Of a stretch of 64,000 nucleotides of DNA, positions 32,184 to 44,769 are shown in pieces. The notes below the pieces were generated by a model. The model did no database searches. It was given only the letters and a program-made list of their open reading frames with translations, and had not been told where the DNA came from. Source of the DNA: Eudorina sp. 2006-703-Eu-15 (taxonomy: Eukaryota > Chlorophyta > Chlorophyceae > Chlamydomonadales > Volvocaceae). Both the position numbers and the translations under genes were made by a program. Every line of letters begins with the position of its first letter. Within the stretch, counting starts at the first letter, position 1. The stretch spans positions 744,001 through 808,000 of the forward strand of contig BDSI01000007.1 of assembly GCA_003117195.1 (NCBI GenBank). Reading direction: 5' to 3'.

Positions 32184-35146
32184 TGCCCCTGACTCAGTCC
32201 CTGGGTCTGAGCCCGGATGAGGTCCAGGGGGTGATGCGGCACCCGCTGGTTCTGGAGCTGGGGCGGAGTCTGTACGGCAAGGGCGGGCTGGCCATCGCGC
32301 CGTTCAAGCAGATGGACCTGCCCCGCAGTGGCCGTCTGGAGCTGCGGGACATGGCGGCGGCGTGTCGGGCGCTGGTGCCGGGTAGGTCAAGGCGTCAGGG
32401 AGGGGCAGCGGTACTGACTAAGAGGTACCGGTATTGGGCATTGGTGCAGGTAGGTCCCTGCTTCCTTCCCTGCCGCCCTGCCTGCGTCGCTCCCCGCGGG
32501 TCTGTTGCTCTGGCCGTCAGTTCGGCACATCCCATCAGGTCATCAGCCAAGTCGCCATGTTGCCCCTGCCTCCCTCCCTGCCGCCCTCCCTGCCTCGCTC
32601 CCTGACCCCCCTACCTGCTTCCCACCCGCCGTGGCCCCGTCTTGCGACCCGCAAAGGTATCGGCGAGCGTCAAGTGGCGGCGGTGATGGCGGTGGTGGAC
32701 CCCGACAGCGATGGCAAGGTGGACTACCGGGCCTTCGTGGAGCGCCTGATGGAGAGCGGCCATGCGCATCCCCGCCTGGCGCACAGCGCGCCGCCCGGCG
32801 GCGGCGGCGGTGGCGGAAAGGGCGGCGGCGGGAAGGGCGCCGCGGCCACGGCGGCGGTTGCGGGGGCGCTGGCCCGCTTCGGAGAGACGCTGACGGTGCC
32901 GGTGAGTGTGGATACGTGGAACGCGTGGAATGCGTGGATGAGTCGGGGTGAGGACGGCAGGTCGCGCGTGGAGTGAGCGATCCTGCAGGGACAACCGGTT
33001 ATTAAGAAAGAAGGACTGGGAGGTCGGGCGGGTCGGTTGGGGTGGGTTTTAAGGTTTTAGGGTTTAATGTGCGGTGCGCGTTGGCGGCTGAGCGATGCGC
33101 CGGATCGGAGGACGAGGAGAATCCTGGCAGCGCTGAGCGATGTGACTACTTCCGTCCTTCGTGGTCCGGGCATCCACACCGTACAATGTCGTACTGTCCC
33201 CCGCGCGCCCGCCCGCCACCACAGGAGGCCCTCCCCACGCCGCAAACGCGCGCGCTGAGCGCCGTCAGCCTCTCCCGTCGCGGCGACGGCGCCGCCTCCG
33301 AGCCGACGTCCCTCAGCGGCGGCGACGGCGGCTCGTCCATCGTCCCGCCGCCGCCGCCGCCCAGTGCGACGGAGGACCGGGAGAGCCTCTACATGCTGCA
33401 CGCCATCGCCATCGCGCCCTTCCTCGACTCGCTCAATCGCGCCGCCGCCGCCTCCAACTCCGCCGGCGGCGGCAGCGACGGCGGAAGCGCGCGGTCCGCC
33501 ATTGTGGCGCACAGCGTCGACATCGCGGCGCTGTCGGCGGCGATCAGCAGTCGGGCGCCCTCACACGCCACCGGTGAGTCAGTTAGTTCGTTGGGTAGGT
33601 ACTGGTAGTTGCATTGTGGGACGTACATGGTGGGAGTAAGTAGGTGTATGGTGGGAGCTCTCCCCTGAGAGCCTCTAACCAGACCTGGGTGAGTGCCGAC
33701 CAACCGAGCTGGGCCCCGACCCGTGGGCAGGTCGGACGTTTTCCTCTTCTTTGCAACCTCCGCTGCGCCGCCCCCCTCAGGCCGCTTCAGCCGCTTCTGG
33801 AGCAAGCGCTTCAACGACACCTCCTCACTCACCCGGGGCGAACCCGCCTCGGCGCTCTCCCCGGGACCCGAGGGCACGTTTGTACGGAAGGGCGCCAACG
33901 ACGACTTCCTGCAGTACCAGGCGGCGGACCGGGCCAAGGAGGCGCGACGGCGAGAGCAGGTGGGACGGGGGACGCGGGCGCTGACCCGCGGGTCGCTCCG
34001 GTGCGCGAGTTGCGACGGAAGGATGGTCGCGGGTGGCTCATATCGTCATATGCGCCCCGTGGCTTCCATGGCGAAACGGGATGCCGTACGGGGTTCGGTC
34101 AACGCTAGGGAGAGGTGGGCGGTGGATGTGACCCACGGGTCGGGTGGGGTGTGTGTGTGACGGCGTTCGCACGCATGAGTGCGGCACGACAGGCGCCCTC
34201 CCTGGATGCGACGCAAGCACACAAGCACATAAGCACACAAGCACACAACGACACAAGCATACAAGCACACCGGGCGGGCGGGTTTCTCACTGAAGACAGA
34301 CACACAACGCTACTTTGGGGCCTGACAGCCGGCGCCCGGCGGCGGGCAGCTGCCCTGGGGTTGGTAGGACCCACCCTCGGCAGACTGCTGATGCTGACGG
34401 CGACGCTAGGTCTGTGTCCACGCACCGTGTTGCAAGTTGCACCGTTGCTATTCGTTGACACGTGTTGTACTTCCTCTCCGGAATCTGTACGGCCTGCTGT
34501 ACGCAGCTCGTCCAGCGGTTCCAGGCGCGCTCCGAGGTCGATTCGCGGTACTCGGCGGCGGACGATGCCAGCGGGGCGGACGCGGGGCGACTGGCGGTGG
34601 CGCGCGCGGCGCGGCGGAGGTGGGTGCCGTTCTGCCGTACGCGTGATGGTTGCTGTGGGTAGACCGGAGCAGTCAGCTACCTGGCTTGAGCAAGTCGTAG
34701 GAGGGCTGCAAAACCCCTTAGCCTCCTTGCGAACGCGGCTAGATCCGAGTGAACCAAGCGCCACTCAAGGTCAGCTGCGAGCGGACCTGTGTTCAAACCT
34801 GTGTGGCAACCCTAGAAGTGATCGTTCATGATCGACCCCAGAGGCCGCTTCCCCAGGAAGAGGCGGCATCCCTTGAGTGCATCGGCCCAGCATACTCCCC
34901 GGCGGCCCATATCGCCACCGTCCCTTGCCCCCTACGTGAGTCCTGCGGTGTCTCATCTCGCGGCTCAATTCTCTTGTTCCTGACTGCTGCAGGTACGAAG
35001 AGCGCTGCGAGATGTACGACAGAATACGGCACGTGCAGGACGACAGCGAGCACACGTTCTTCGGCCACCTGCCGGTCTTCCGGGAGCACAAATCCGACAC
35101 CGCCAACATGGTGGTGCGGGAGGACCAGACCCGGGCGTACTGGTGA
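29467..35146 (+). CDS. Multi-EF-hand calcium-binding protein
   Basis: Predicted calcium sensor. Phase-consistent exons: 29978-30136, 30573-30752, 31080-31262, 31691-31861, 32105-32381, 32657-32901, 33225-33573, 33781-33959, 34507-34619 and 34993-35146, preceded by a probable exon 29467-29540. Two canonical EF loops lie at 31215-31250 (DADRNSLIDREE) and 31751-31786 (DGDRDGYLDYTE). A third, at 32698-32733 (DPDSDGKVDYRA), lacks the final Glu, and weaker half-sites occur near 30010 and 32320. A run of about 20 Gly opens the exon at 32105. The end (FFGHLPVFREHKSD, then REDQTRAYW) looks conserved but was not identified. The 5' end is unknown, so length is at least about 620 aa. Multi-EF-hand proteins like this are frequent in algal cilia, but location is only a guess. 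Confidence 0.82.
30477..30540. repeat. Tandem repeat, unit CCCCATGCTCCACCCCA
   Basis: About three and a half copies of a 17-bp unit in the intron before the exon at 30573. Confidence 0.85.
31930..32050. repeat. Degenerate (CTAC)n tract
   Basis: About 120 bases of CTAC/CTTC tetranucleotides in the intron before the Gly-run exon of the EF-hand gene. Confidence 0.85.
33983..33994. repeat. GACCCNNGGGTC palindrome (copy 2)
   Basis: GACCCGCGGGTC, in an intron of the EF-hand gene. Confidence 0.8.
34130..34141. repeat. GACCCNNGGGTC palindrome (copy 3)
   Basis: GACCCACGGGTC, in the same EF-hand intron as copy 2, 147 bp further on. Confidence 0.8.
34208..34272. repeat. (ACACAAGC)n microsatellite
   Basis: Imperfect run of CACAAG/CATAAG units in the EF-hand intron before the exon at 34507. 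Confidence 0.8.
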
Positions 35147-36290
35147 TGTACGACGTGTCGTACCGTTGTTGCGGTGTCGGGATCCCATCATCCGAGCCTC
35201 GTGGGTTGGCGTCCCCCTGCGAGAGAGCAGCAGGCGGCTTGGCCCCATCGGGGGACGGGGCACGACAAGCCGGCAGCACGTCTATGCGGCACACCGCTGA
35301 GAGCGGAGAGGAGGTACCTGACTGGACGGAGCGTCTGTGGGGGGATATGGATTGGGGAACCGATGCGTGGCACAGGAGTCAATACGCGACCCAAGTTGGG
35401 GGGAGGGGGCGCTCACAAGGACGCATTAGTGGTCGCCTCGCTGCCGGAGATCGAGTCGCACGAGCGGCACAGATGGAAGGCCTGAAGAACAGCCAGGCCA
35501 GTGGGACGGGGTGTGACCGGCCGGGGAGTGCGGGGCCGTTGTTGCCGCTGCCCCCCGCAGCAGGGCCACGACGGTGAACCGTCGTGTCAATAGTTCCCCG
35601 GTTTGGAGGTAGGGGTGGTAGCTTCTGGGGTTTGGTACACAGACACAGCATTGGCGGGCGGGCGACAGAGAGATACGATACGACACATGACAACATACAG
35701 TATTATGGCTTGCGGACTGCGAGATGGGAGAAACGACTCATCGCCAACGAAGCGGAGTGGTTTCCCCTGTGGCCTTTGCCTTCGTCATTCGCTTTGATCT
35801 TATACATACATGTTTGTTGCTTCTTTCTCTTTCGTATGGCATTTGGTGATTGAGTACTAGGTTTTTTTGCCCACAAAACGAAAGCCCAGCGCCTTGTACG
35901 TGTATACCTGCGCAACAGCATGCCTGGCCGTGCGTGTGCGGAGCAATTGTGCAGACTGTTGAGTTCTGGTATTGATGACGGCGCGGCGCATCGGGGCCGC
36001 TGAGAAAGGCCCACAGCGCCTCCATTGTGTCTGTACCCCCATATCGTGGCGCGCCACTTCAGAGGAAGTGATGATACTGGTGTTATGATGATGGTGATTA
36101 TACTGGTATTTTGCGGGGGCGACGCTGTGCGACATGGCCCTGGCCCGACTGGGGATGGGGCTGCGGGACTGGGGTGGGACCGCAGCTGGGCCTTATGGAC
36201 TCGATAGAGAGCTATTCTGCACAGCGAGGGGCGGCTGCATGTCGACCACACCAAGGGGGCCCGGAATTGCATGGCGGCGGGACCGGGGGT

Positions 36291-36343
36291 GCATTTTTAT
36301 TAAGTATGCTACAGCGGACCCTGCGGGTCATCGGTGACAGCCG
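36291..36343. repeat. Dispersed repeat A copy, inverted
   Basis: Read on the minus strand it runs GGCTGTCACCGATGACCCGC, AGGGTCCGCTGTAGC and an AT-rich end, matching the copy at 27602. Confidence 0.7.
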
Positions 36344-36476
36344 GGTGCTGTGGTGATCCCCGTTGGCTTGGGTGAGGTACCCGGAACCGGGGAACGCGTA
36401 CGGACTTGACGACGCTGGCACGGCTGCGGCCTCGGTGGGACTCTTGGGTTCGGCCCACGTGCTCGTCCGGAGGGCA

Positions 36477-36530
36477 GCCGTACACAGCGGTCAGGACTGC
36501 CGTACACAGCGGCCAGGACTGCCGTGACTT
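36477..36530. repeat. 24-bp tandem repeat (GCCGTACACAGCGGYCAGGA)
   Basis: Two full copies and a partial third of GCCGTACACAGCGGYCAGGACT in the SKIP upstream region. Confidence 0.8.
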
Positions 36531-37695
36531 CACAACGCGCTTGCTGTGGGCTGGGGCACTCGACGGCGTCAATAGCACTCAGGTCCTTTCCACAACTTCG
36601 AAGTTGCGGGCGGAGGTTTTAGAGAGAGGAGGCTTTGGCTGTCACCGACAGCCGTTCATGGGTCCACCAATTTGCACAAACCTTGACAGCGAATGCACCG
36701 CTCGGATGGAGTTGTCGAATGAATGAATGATTGGGGTATGCGCAGTCCGTTCGTGCTCCAGAACGCACTGAACATTGATTGATATGTCGTACGATGACAT
36801 GGACATGCGGGGTGCAACCTGGTGCAACAGCGGAGCGGCCCTCCCCACTTGCCTCCCTGGCTACAGAGATCGCGTCAACGGGAGATCCTCACCACACTCC
36901 CGATGCAACCCTTCTGTGTCTTTGTCCTATCGGTTGCAGTGGGCGCCAGACCGCTGAAGGGGAAGAGGGCGGGTGGGGGCGAGCACTGACCCAAAGGAAG
37001 GCACAGCAGGGCACAGCAACGACCGCTGCAGGCCTGCAACACGCTCACTGCCCTCACCGGGCGTCGATGCGGAGGGCGAGAACCGGAAGCACCACCACAT
37101 GTAGCGAGTACAATAAGCCGCACATACAATCATACATGCGGAACAGTGCTGACGGCCAAGCTCACACGCCCCGCTCACGCCCGTGCCCTTGCCTAACGAT
37201 CGCGACCCTGTCAGCTGCATCCCGAGTACTTTAAGTTGACGGAACTCCTGCGTTGGACACTCCTGCGAGTCCTCGGCCCTGCCTTGAAGCTTTACTATTT
37301 CGGGCCCCTGGGTCAGCTTCATGCCCAGACGGCTGTCTATATAATTATAGGTTCACAGAGGTACAACAGAAATTATAAGCTCCATGCTGGTACTCCTGAC
37401 GGTGTTCAGCCGTTTCCAGCGCAGGCCGTGCAATTGTGCCGTTGCTCAAGGCGATGCCGCTACACCTCCTCCCTGCTGTCTCCTCGCGGCCTGTTACTAG
37501 TCCATTGAGTACTGTCAGTAAAGTATTATTCCTTAGGTTGCAAACAGTGTAAAGCTCTCCTGGGCGCCGGCCTTGACAAAACTCGTAAGGGCAAACTCAA
37601 GCCTTGACTTCGCAACCCTTCCTAATGCAATAATCAGTTGCATGTCCTCAGTCACTATCTTATCCTAAGGAAGGGACCATACAGACCGGTTGAGA

Positions 37696-40600
37696 ATGTC
37701 GCTGTTGGCCAACCTTCCGGCACCAACCAAGCAGCATGCAGCGCCAATACAAGCTGTTCCAGCGTCAGCAGCCATCGTGCCGACTACATTCAAGGAAGCT
37801 CCACCTTATCTGCGGCGTCAAGGATGGGTGCCACGGCGAGCGGAGGACTTCGGGGATGGCGGAGCTTTTCCAGAAATTCACGTAGCACAATATCCTCTTG
37901 ATATGGGCAAGGGCAGCGGGAACAAGGGGAACCAGCAGCTAGCGGTGACCTTGAATGCAGACGGACAGATCAATTACGACGCAGTCGTAAAGCAAGGCAG
38001 CAACAGGGATCGCGTAGTCCATTCGGACCACGGTGCGCTGGTACCCAAAGTGGACCGCCTGAGCAAGGAGGTGCGCGGATGCACTCTTAACTGCATATGT
38101 CGTCCGGGGGCCGACGCCGCGTCCTGCAAGCGTGGGCGTCGAGCAAGTTGGCCGGCGGCTCTGGTGCATGCTAGTCATCACAACCCCACGCATTCACTCT
38201 TGCGTTCCCGCTTAGTCCCCAAACCCCCTGACGCAACATCACACCTTCGTTCAGGCCAGCGCGCTTTCCCCGGGCACCCCTTCTTGCTACTCTGGATTTT
38301 CCCGCGGCGCTCTCAAGCCACCTGAGATACGCGCCCCCTGCTCTGTCAGAACCGCCCGTGAAGACTGCTCACACCAACATCGTCCCCCCAAATAACACAG
38401 CACCCTTTGAGACGTCCTTGCATGCTGAAGTGCGGTCCCGGCCGCGGTTGGTCCCCCGGCCTGTCGGTTGTGGTCCCAGGCCCTCACCCGCCCCGACGAT
38501 GAGGATGTGGAGAAGACGGTCCAGGAGACCGCTGCGGCCCTGGAGCGGGTGGTGCAGGGCAAGCTGGCCTCCACGAACCCCTCCAAGCTGCCCAACCAGC
38601 CGGGCAGCTCCACACTCATCAAGTACACGCCAGCGCAGCAGGGGCAGCAGGTAGGGGCGGTGCAAGGTATATAGCGCTCTCCTGCCGTGCGGACTGGGAT
38701 TGGCGGCGGGGCCAGGAGCGGTTAACCGCATGGGAGCAGGCCGCCGCCGCCAGGGGTCAGCCGACATCCGGCATCCTCGCAGCCCAAGCCACGGGCGAGG
38801 GGGCAGGGATGGAGGGTTGCTTTCAGCGGCAGCCAGAGTGGAGTTGGGTGTTCATTGGACGATGTCTATACGGCGAGCCTAGGACGGGCGGGAACACTTT
38901 TTAGTAGTAGTGGGCGCGGTTTGCCTACGGCGTGTATCTGTGCCGTTACAGCAAGAGGGGGTCGTTCTGCGTATCCCACGGTGTTCGCCTGGCTAGTATG
39001 TTCCACCATTTACGCTCCTACGATTGCAGCCTCCCCTCCGGCTCCCAGTCGTCTTGTGCGATCCAGCCGTCGCGGCTCAGCCGTGCCGTCGCGGCTCACC
39101 CTTATGCGGTTCCAGCCGTGGCGGTGCCCCGGCCCCACGGCCATACACACAGTGCACCAGCAAGTGGAGTCGCCAGTCTCCACTTTGAACCCCAGTCCCT
39201 CCGCCGTAATGCCGTACTTGCAGTACGCCTCCGGCGCGGGTCAGCGCATCATCAAGATGCAGGACATGCCGGTGGATCCTCTGGAGCCGCCCAAGTTCCG
39301 GCACGTTAAAGTGCCGCGTGGACCCGGCTCGCCGCCCGTGCCGGTGCTGCACTCGCCGCCCCGGCCGCTGACCGTCAAGGACCAACAGGTACGAGGCAGG
39401 GGCGGGGTAGTGGGTATGCGGGCGGAGGATTCCGGTGGGCAAGTCCGTCAGCGACGTCAGGGGCTGCAAGTAGACCCGGGGGATTTAGAACCGCGACCTT
39501 TAGAGGAGGATTGCAGGATTCCTTGTGTTTGGAGTGGGTACGGTGAGGAAGGCGTGGCTTGGTGCGCGTGCAGTGGGGTGGGGTACTAAGGGGCGTTGCT
39601 TCTGTCGTGGGGGCTCCGCAAGCTGGGGTACCTCCGAAGCGTGTATCGCTGGTCCCTCTTGGGGGGCGCTGTAACCTGCATCCATTCAACTGCGCGGTCG
39701 CCGCCCGGCTGACGAGCGTTGTCGTCGTGGAGGCATCCGTGAACCCCTCTGGGTCGCGCACTTTGTCGCGCGCCGCGGGTCGCTTAGCGGCGGCCTGACT
39801 GTGAGCCCGCGCGTGTGGTGTCCGCTGTCCTGGTGACCGCAGGACTGGAAGATTCCGCCCTCCATCTCGAACTGGAAGAACCCCAAGGTGAGGCTGGGTG
39901 GCGGCGCACTGGCGGCTGGTTGCGGTCGCGCTGGGGTCGGGGATTTCATCATCCGAGCTGTGCTGCAGTTGCAGCTGAGGCGGAGAAGCCCTGGGGACAG
40001 TGGGAAAGCGAACCCATGCGGACTAAGGGCAAGGAATCCTAAACCCTAGACAAACGCTGGTCACCAAGGGGGGGTCGAGGACGCCGGGTGCAGAGGCCCG
40101 CGGAGGGGCCAGGGGATGGTAACTGAGTACTTTGGGGGCGGGCGCTGTCTGTCGGGAGGACCATTGTTGGGTCGGGGCGCACCGTTGCCGGATAAGCAGG
40201 GGCGAAGAAGCGCAGGCCGGGGCTGCCTGGCAGAAGGGGCTTTCCTGGTAGGCACTCCCCGTCCCCACAGGGCGGCAGGTCCCCCCCATCGCTTGGGGCT
40301 GCCACACCCGGTTCCAACTGACACATGGCTCATACTCGGGTGCTCACAGCCAGCGGCTGCCCGGGCGTAAGCTGACGACTGTCGCGGATGCGTATTGGTG
40401 CACATTGGTGCATCCTGGCTCGTCCGGGCTTGCCCACGCGCTCGCGGCCTCACTGCTCGTCATCACCTTCTCTGCACCCGCCCCTCCGTACCCGCCTCGC
40501 ACCACGCGCCCCCCCTGCAGGGTTACACCATCCCGCTGGACAAGCGCCTGGCTGCGGACGGTCGCGGGCTGCAGCAGACCCAGATCAACGACAAGTTCGC

Positions 40601-43557
40601 GGCGCTGAGTGAGGCGCTGTTCACGGCAGAGGCGAAGGCGCGAGAGGCCATCGCCATGCGCGCCACGATCCAGAAGGAGCTCGCACTCAAGGTGCCGGGG
40701 GTGTCCTTCGTGGGGTCGGGTGCGGTAGGAAGGGGCAGGGTTGAATGAATTACCAGACATGTGGTTTTGCCCGTGCAGTTGCAATGCAGTACAGTGCAAT
40801 CGCCGCGTTAGCGCCTGGTTGATGGTGAGGGTGCATCCATGCACGTGTCGTCGTCGTATCTGTCGTAACGTGTAATGAGATGAACGACGAGATCAGCTCA
40901 GTTGGCAGGAGGCGATGTCCTGGAAGCCGGTGTCCTGACGCAGCCGGCTCCCCGGATCGGGTCGGGTCGGGCCCGGTTCCGCACTCGGCCCACCACAGGA
41001 GAAGAACAAGCGCGAGGCGGAGCTGCGGCAGCTGGCCATGCAGGCCCGCATGGAGCGGCAGGGCGCGGGAGCGGCGGCAGGACCGGGCGCGGCGGCGGCG
41101 GCGGGGGGCATGCCGCCGCCGCCGCCGCCCGGTGTTGCGGCACGAGGTGCGGCTCGGGGTCGGTGGGTAAATGCGTATCACGCCCAGACAGTCCCAGTCT
41201 GGCGACAAGTACTACCAGGAGCAAGGGGATGCTGTTCGGTCGGATCGGGCACAGGGACGCAGTGGCGGTTATTTGGAATCTGAATTCGAAGTCGGATGGC
41301 GTGTCTCGCATCCGCCTGGCATGCGGTCCCTGGTCGCAGCCTTGGTAAGGCCCTTCGCACTGTCATGTGTAAATTTGCGATGGCGGTTGCCTAATATGAC
41401 CCAAACCAAGCCAAACTCCCACCAACGAAAGCACAAGGCGGCTTGTGGGTTTCAGATACTGCGGCGCCGCGCGTCCGGACTGTCCCGTTGCAGCCGACGC
41501 ACCGCTGCCGGGTCCGCCGCCGGGGCCACCGCCGCGGAGCGCCCGCGCCACCGCCGCGGATGCGTTCGACGACTTCGACCGTCGGGACGGTCGCGACCGC
41601 GACTACGACCGCGACTTCGACCGCGATCGGGAACGCGGCGGGCATGTGAGTCCTGCGCATACCGCATGCCGTGTGTCGAGTGCTGGAGCCGTAAGCCATG
41701 AACCGAGACGTATGCGGTTGACTCACGGTGATGGTGCTTTATGCTTCGCCGTTGGCAGAGCCGCTGCGTGCGTACTTCCGGGCTTGCAAGTCCGTGAGTG
41801 GGGTTAGGTGAGGTCAACCCAATATGTCAACAACTCAACATCGCAACCCGTAACCCAGCCCACGCCACTCGTAGCCAACCCAACCCAACCCGCCTCGTCG
41901 CACCGCTGGGCTGGTGCTCACTTTCTGACGCGTCCTGATCCGACGCTGCTCGGCGCCTCAGGACCGGGACCGCGATTACGAGCGGGGCCGTGGCGGCGGC
42001 GGCGGCGACGACGAACGGTACCATGAGAGTGTGGAGGAGCGGGAGGAGCGCCGGCGGCGTGATGAGATCCGCGAGGAGCGCCGGCGGGAGAGGGAGCGGG
42101 AGCGGCGGCTCGAGGTGAGCGCCGCGCGATGGAGCTGTCACGTATGGATGGGGAGGGCGTAGGCGCGTGTCGGTGCGCCTCCTCCAGGCCGGGCCAAGGG
42201 AGTGGCTGTGGCGCGTTTCTCCTTCGAGCGGATTCCGGGGGTTATTGGAAGCTTCCACCAGCTTCCACGTGGGTGGCCCCACGTGGCCTTGCTCTCTGCT
42301 CCTCCAGCGTGGGTGGCCTCCAAAGGGTTCCCTCCCGGGGGTCCGGTGGGTCCCCGCTGCAGGCCGCCAACCAGGCGGGCGCCAAGAAGTCGAAGATCAC
42401 GCGGGACCGCGAGCGCGACATCAGCGAAAAGGTGCGTGGGGGGGGGGGCAGCAGCGAGCAGGAGTGTGTGCGCCCGGATGGGGACTGGAGAGGGGAGATC
42501 CAGCTCAGGGAAGGATCATCAAATGCCGTATCTCGCAAGCCGGACGGAGCCGTGGACTTGTCAGCCACGCAGTATACCATGCTCAGTGCAGGCACAGTTG
42601 CAGCCCTGGCGCGCGCGCCTGTTCGTACCCCCGCGCCTGGTAGCCTTCGCACAGCGGCCGACCATGCGCCTCCTGTCGCGTCCGTTGTTGGTTGATCCGG
42701 TCCTCGTGTTGCGTGTGTCGCGCAGGTAGCGCTGGGCATGGCCAACGTGGGCGCGGGCGGCGAGGTGCAGTACGACCAGCGCCTCTTCAATCAGGACCAG
42801 GGCATGCAGAGCGGCTTTGGCGCGGACGATTCGTACAACATGTACGACAAACCTCTGTTCGCGGACCGCGCCGGCCACCTCTTCAAGGCCAGTCGCGCCA
42901 CAGCAGACGATGACGACGACTTCGGGCCCTCGGACGCCGGGCCGCGGACGGACCGATTCAGACCGGACAAGGGCTTCGAGGTGCGCTGCAGCCCCCCGCA
43001 GTCCACTCCTTGATGTGCCCTCTGCCCTGCCAGGCACACCTATCGGAACCCGCCCCTCGCCTCCCCTGCGAAGCCTAGCATGTGTACAGTATGTCGGTTG
43101 TCCGCTCCGACGTCTTACTGGTTGGGGTTCCTCCCTCAAGACGTGAGGAGTGCCCGAGGAGTTGTCCACCTCGGCGCGTGTGCCTCACTCGCGGGGTTCA
43201 GAGGTGCCCCTTACCACGGTACCCGGGTTGTGTGTGCCTTTGTCCTTTTCCGCTGTCCTGCAGGGCGCGGAGGCGGCGCCGGGGGCGGCAGGCCGCGCCG
43301 GTGGCAGCAGCCGGTTGGAGTTCGAGCGGCAGACCGCGGCCGCAGCCGAGGAGGCGGACCCGTTCGGCCTGGACCAGTTCCTGTCGGAGGTCAAGGGAGG
43401 CGGGAGGGAGCGGGGCGGTCGCAAGGGCAACGCGCTGGACGCTATCGGCCAGCGCGGTGGCATGAGCGCGGCGGGCGGCGGGGCCTCATTCGAGGATGCA
43501 GGCGCGGGTGCGGGTATGGGCCGACGCATGCAGTTTACGACGGGGAGCGGGCGCTGA
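37696..43557 (+). CDS. SKIP: SKIP/SNW1, SNW-domain splicing and transcription cofactor
   Basis: Component of the activated spliceosome (yeast Prp45) and a transcription cofactor in the nucleus. Eleven exons: 37696-38070, 38480-38650, 39224-39388, 39843-39887, 40521-40691, 40999-41146, 41494-41645, 41962-42114, 42363-42431, 42726-42980 and 43264-43557. All phases agree and give 665 aa, against 536 in human and about 610 in Arabidopsis. The SNW signature is intact: WKIPPSISNWKNPK (residues 239-252, SNW at 246-248), then GYTIPLDKRLAADGRGLQ. The C-terminal part has the charged RDRDYDRDFDRDRE and REERRRRDEIREERRRE stretches and the conserved DPFGLDQFLSEVK near the end. Extra length comes from a Gly/Ala/Pro-rich insertion in exons six and seven. 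The start ATG gives MSLLANLPAP, typical of the family. Complete and probably essential. Confidence 0.97.
39641..39690. repeat. Dispersed repeat A copy, diverged
   Basis: In the SKIP intron between the exons ending at 39388 and starting at 39843. Shares GTGTATCGCTGGTCCC, GGCGCTGTAACCTGCATCCA with the 4741 copy. Confidence 0.5.
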
Positions 43558-44769
43558 GGGGAGGAGGGCAAACTCCGACCGGGTTAGTTGGGGCGGGCGT
43601 GATGCGTTGCTTTAGGCTATATGTGGGCGATATGTGTGTATCTGTGTGGATATCTGCTGACGGGTGTGCGGCTGTGCTGTATGTTGCAAGCAGCACAGCC
43701 GCACAGCCGCGGGCAAGCAGCAACGGAGGTCGTCGTCTTTGTCGTCATCGGTACGTTGGGTGAAGTTGGGGGGCAGGGCTTGCGAAGACATGAATGCGGG
43801 TGCTCAGCTGGCTCACCGGGGAACTGGAGGGCCAGGTCGGTATCGGGTAGGGGGTCGCGTGTTTTTTTAGAGGCAACGGGGTATGAGGAGTGTGGGAGCG
43901 CGCCACGTGGCTGGAGCGCGGCGGTGATACGTACAGGCACGCACCCCAGGGGCTATGGCACCGAGACGCTGACGAGTGCAGACGAAGACTTGGCGTTGCG
44001 TGCACGGACGTATCCGCGCCAAGCACAGCACGCCTTGCCTCGTTTTGCGCTGGACGAGACCGGCGGTGTGGGAAGCGCGAGCCGTCATTACGGTATAAAT
44101 AAGGGTTGCTCGCACAGACCACCACGGGCCTGGGTTCCAACGAGCGGCGGAAACAAAACGCGCGGCTGACCTGTGGCAACTACACGGAGACGATTCGCAC
44201 GATGCGCGGTGGTACCACGTGCGACCGATATTGGTTTGGCAATCGGCCTGGACTGCATGCGTGGTGGCTCGTTGGCGCCTCGCCGGTGGACCGCGTCACC
44301 TGAGGGCGCTGCCCTGTTGTTCGGGCTGGCCAGCGGACGCGGCCTCTTGAGTCCACATGTTGAGGCGGTTGGAATGGGATGATTATGATTGTGCAAAAAG
44401 TGATGGCTGGTGATGGCGATTCCATCTCGATGCGGCACATGCACGCGCTGAAGTCCAGGAGAAGTAAGAGGATCCGCCATCCGCAGGCGGCACCAGCTAC
44501 GTGAATGGCTAAATGCGGCAAGGTCGTGGTGCTTTCTCCAATCTGCCCGATGGGCCTTCGGTGAATCCCTACACCAGATGCATGCATTCATTCAGTACCC
44601 AAGTCACCCGGGCAGGACGAAGCCGCGGGCCGGAAGTGCCCATCCAGAATTACCCATGTGCGGCTCACTGCGACAGCGCTGCGGGATGGTGAACCATCTT
44701 CTGACTGTGGTTGTTGCCAACTCATGGCATGTTGGCCGGCTGTCTAGGGGCCCCGCGCTGCTGCACCTG
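43558..44769. other. Shared 3' flank of two convergent genes
   Basis: Lies between the stop of SKIP (+) and the stop of the coiled-coil gene (-). No coding evidence; open frames up to about 180 codons lack domains. Contains the hairpin at 43666-43704. Confidence 0.5.
43666..43704. other. Perfect 14-bp inverted repeat (hairpin) in SKIP 3' flank
   Basis: GTGCGGCTGTGCTG at 43666-43679 is matched exactly by its reverse complement at 43691-43704, with an 11-base loop. It starts 109 nt after the SKIP stop and would form a stable stem in the 3' untranslated RNA. Confidence 0.85.

Larger units (their letters stand above)
35147..37695. other. No confident gene between EF-hand and SKIP genes
   Basis: Holds the 3' flank of the EF-hand gene and the 5' flank of SKIP. 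Open frames reach about 190 codons with no domain. Dispersed repeat A copies lie at 36291-36343 and about 36629-36653. TATATAATTATA at about 37336, 350 bp before the SKIP ATG, is a possible but unproven core promoter element. Confidence 0.45.
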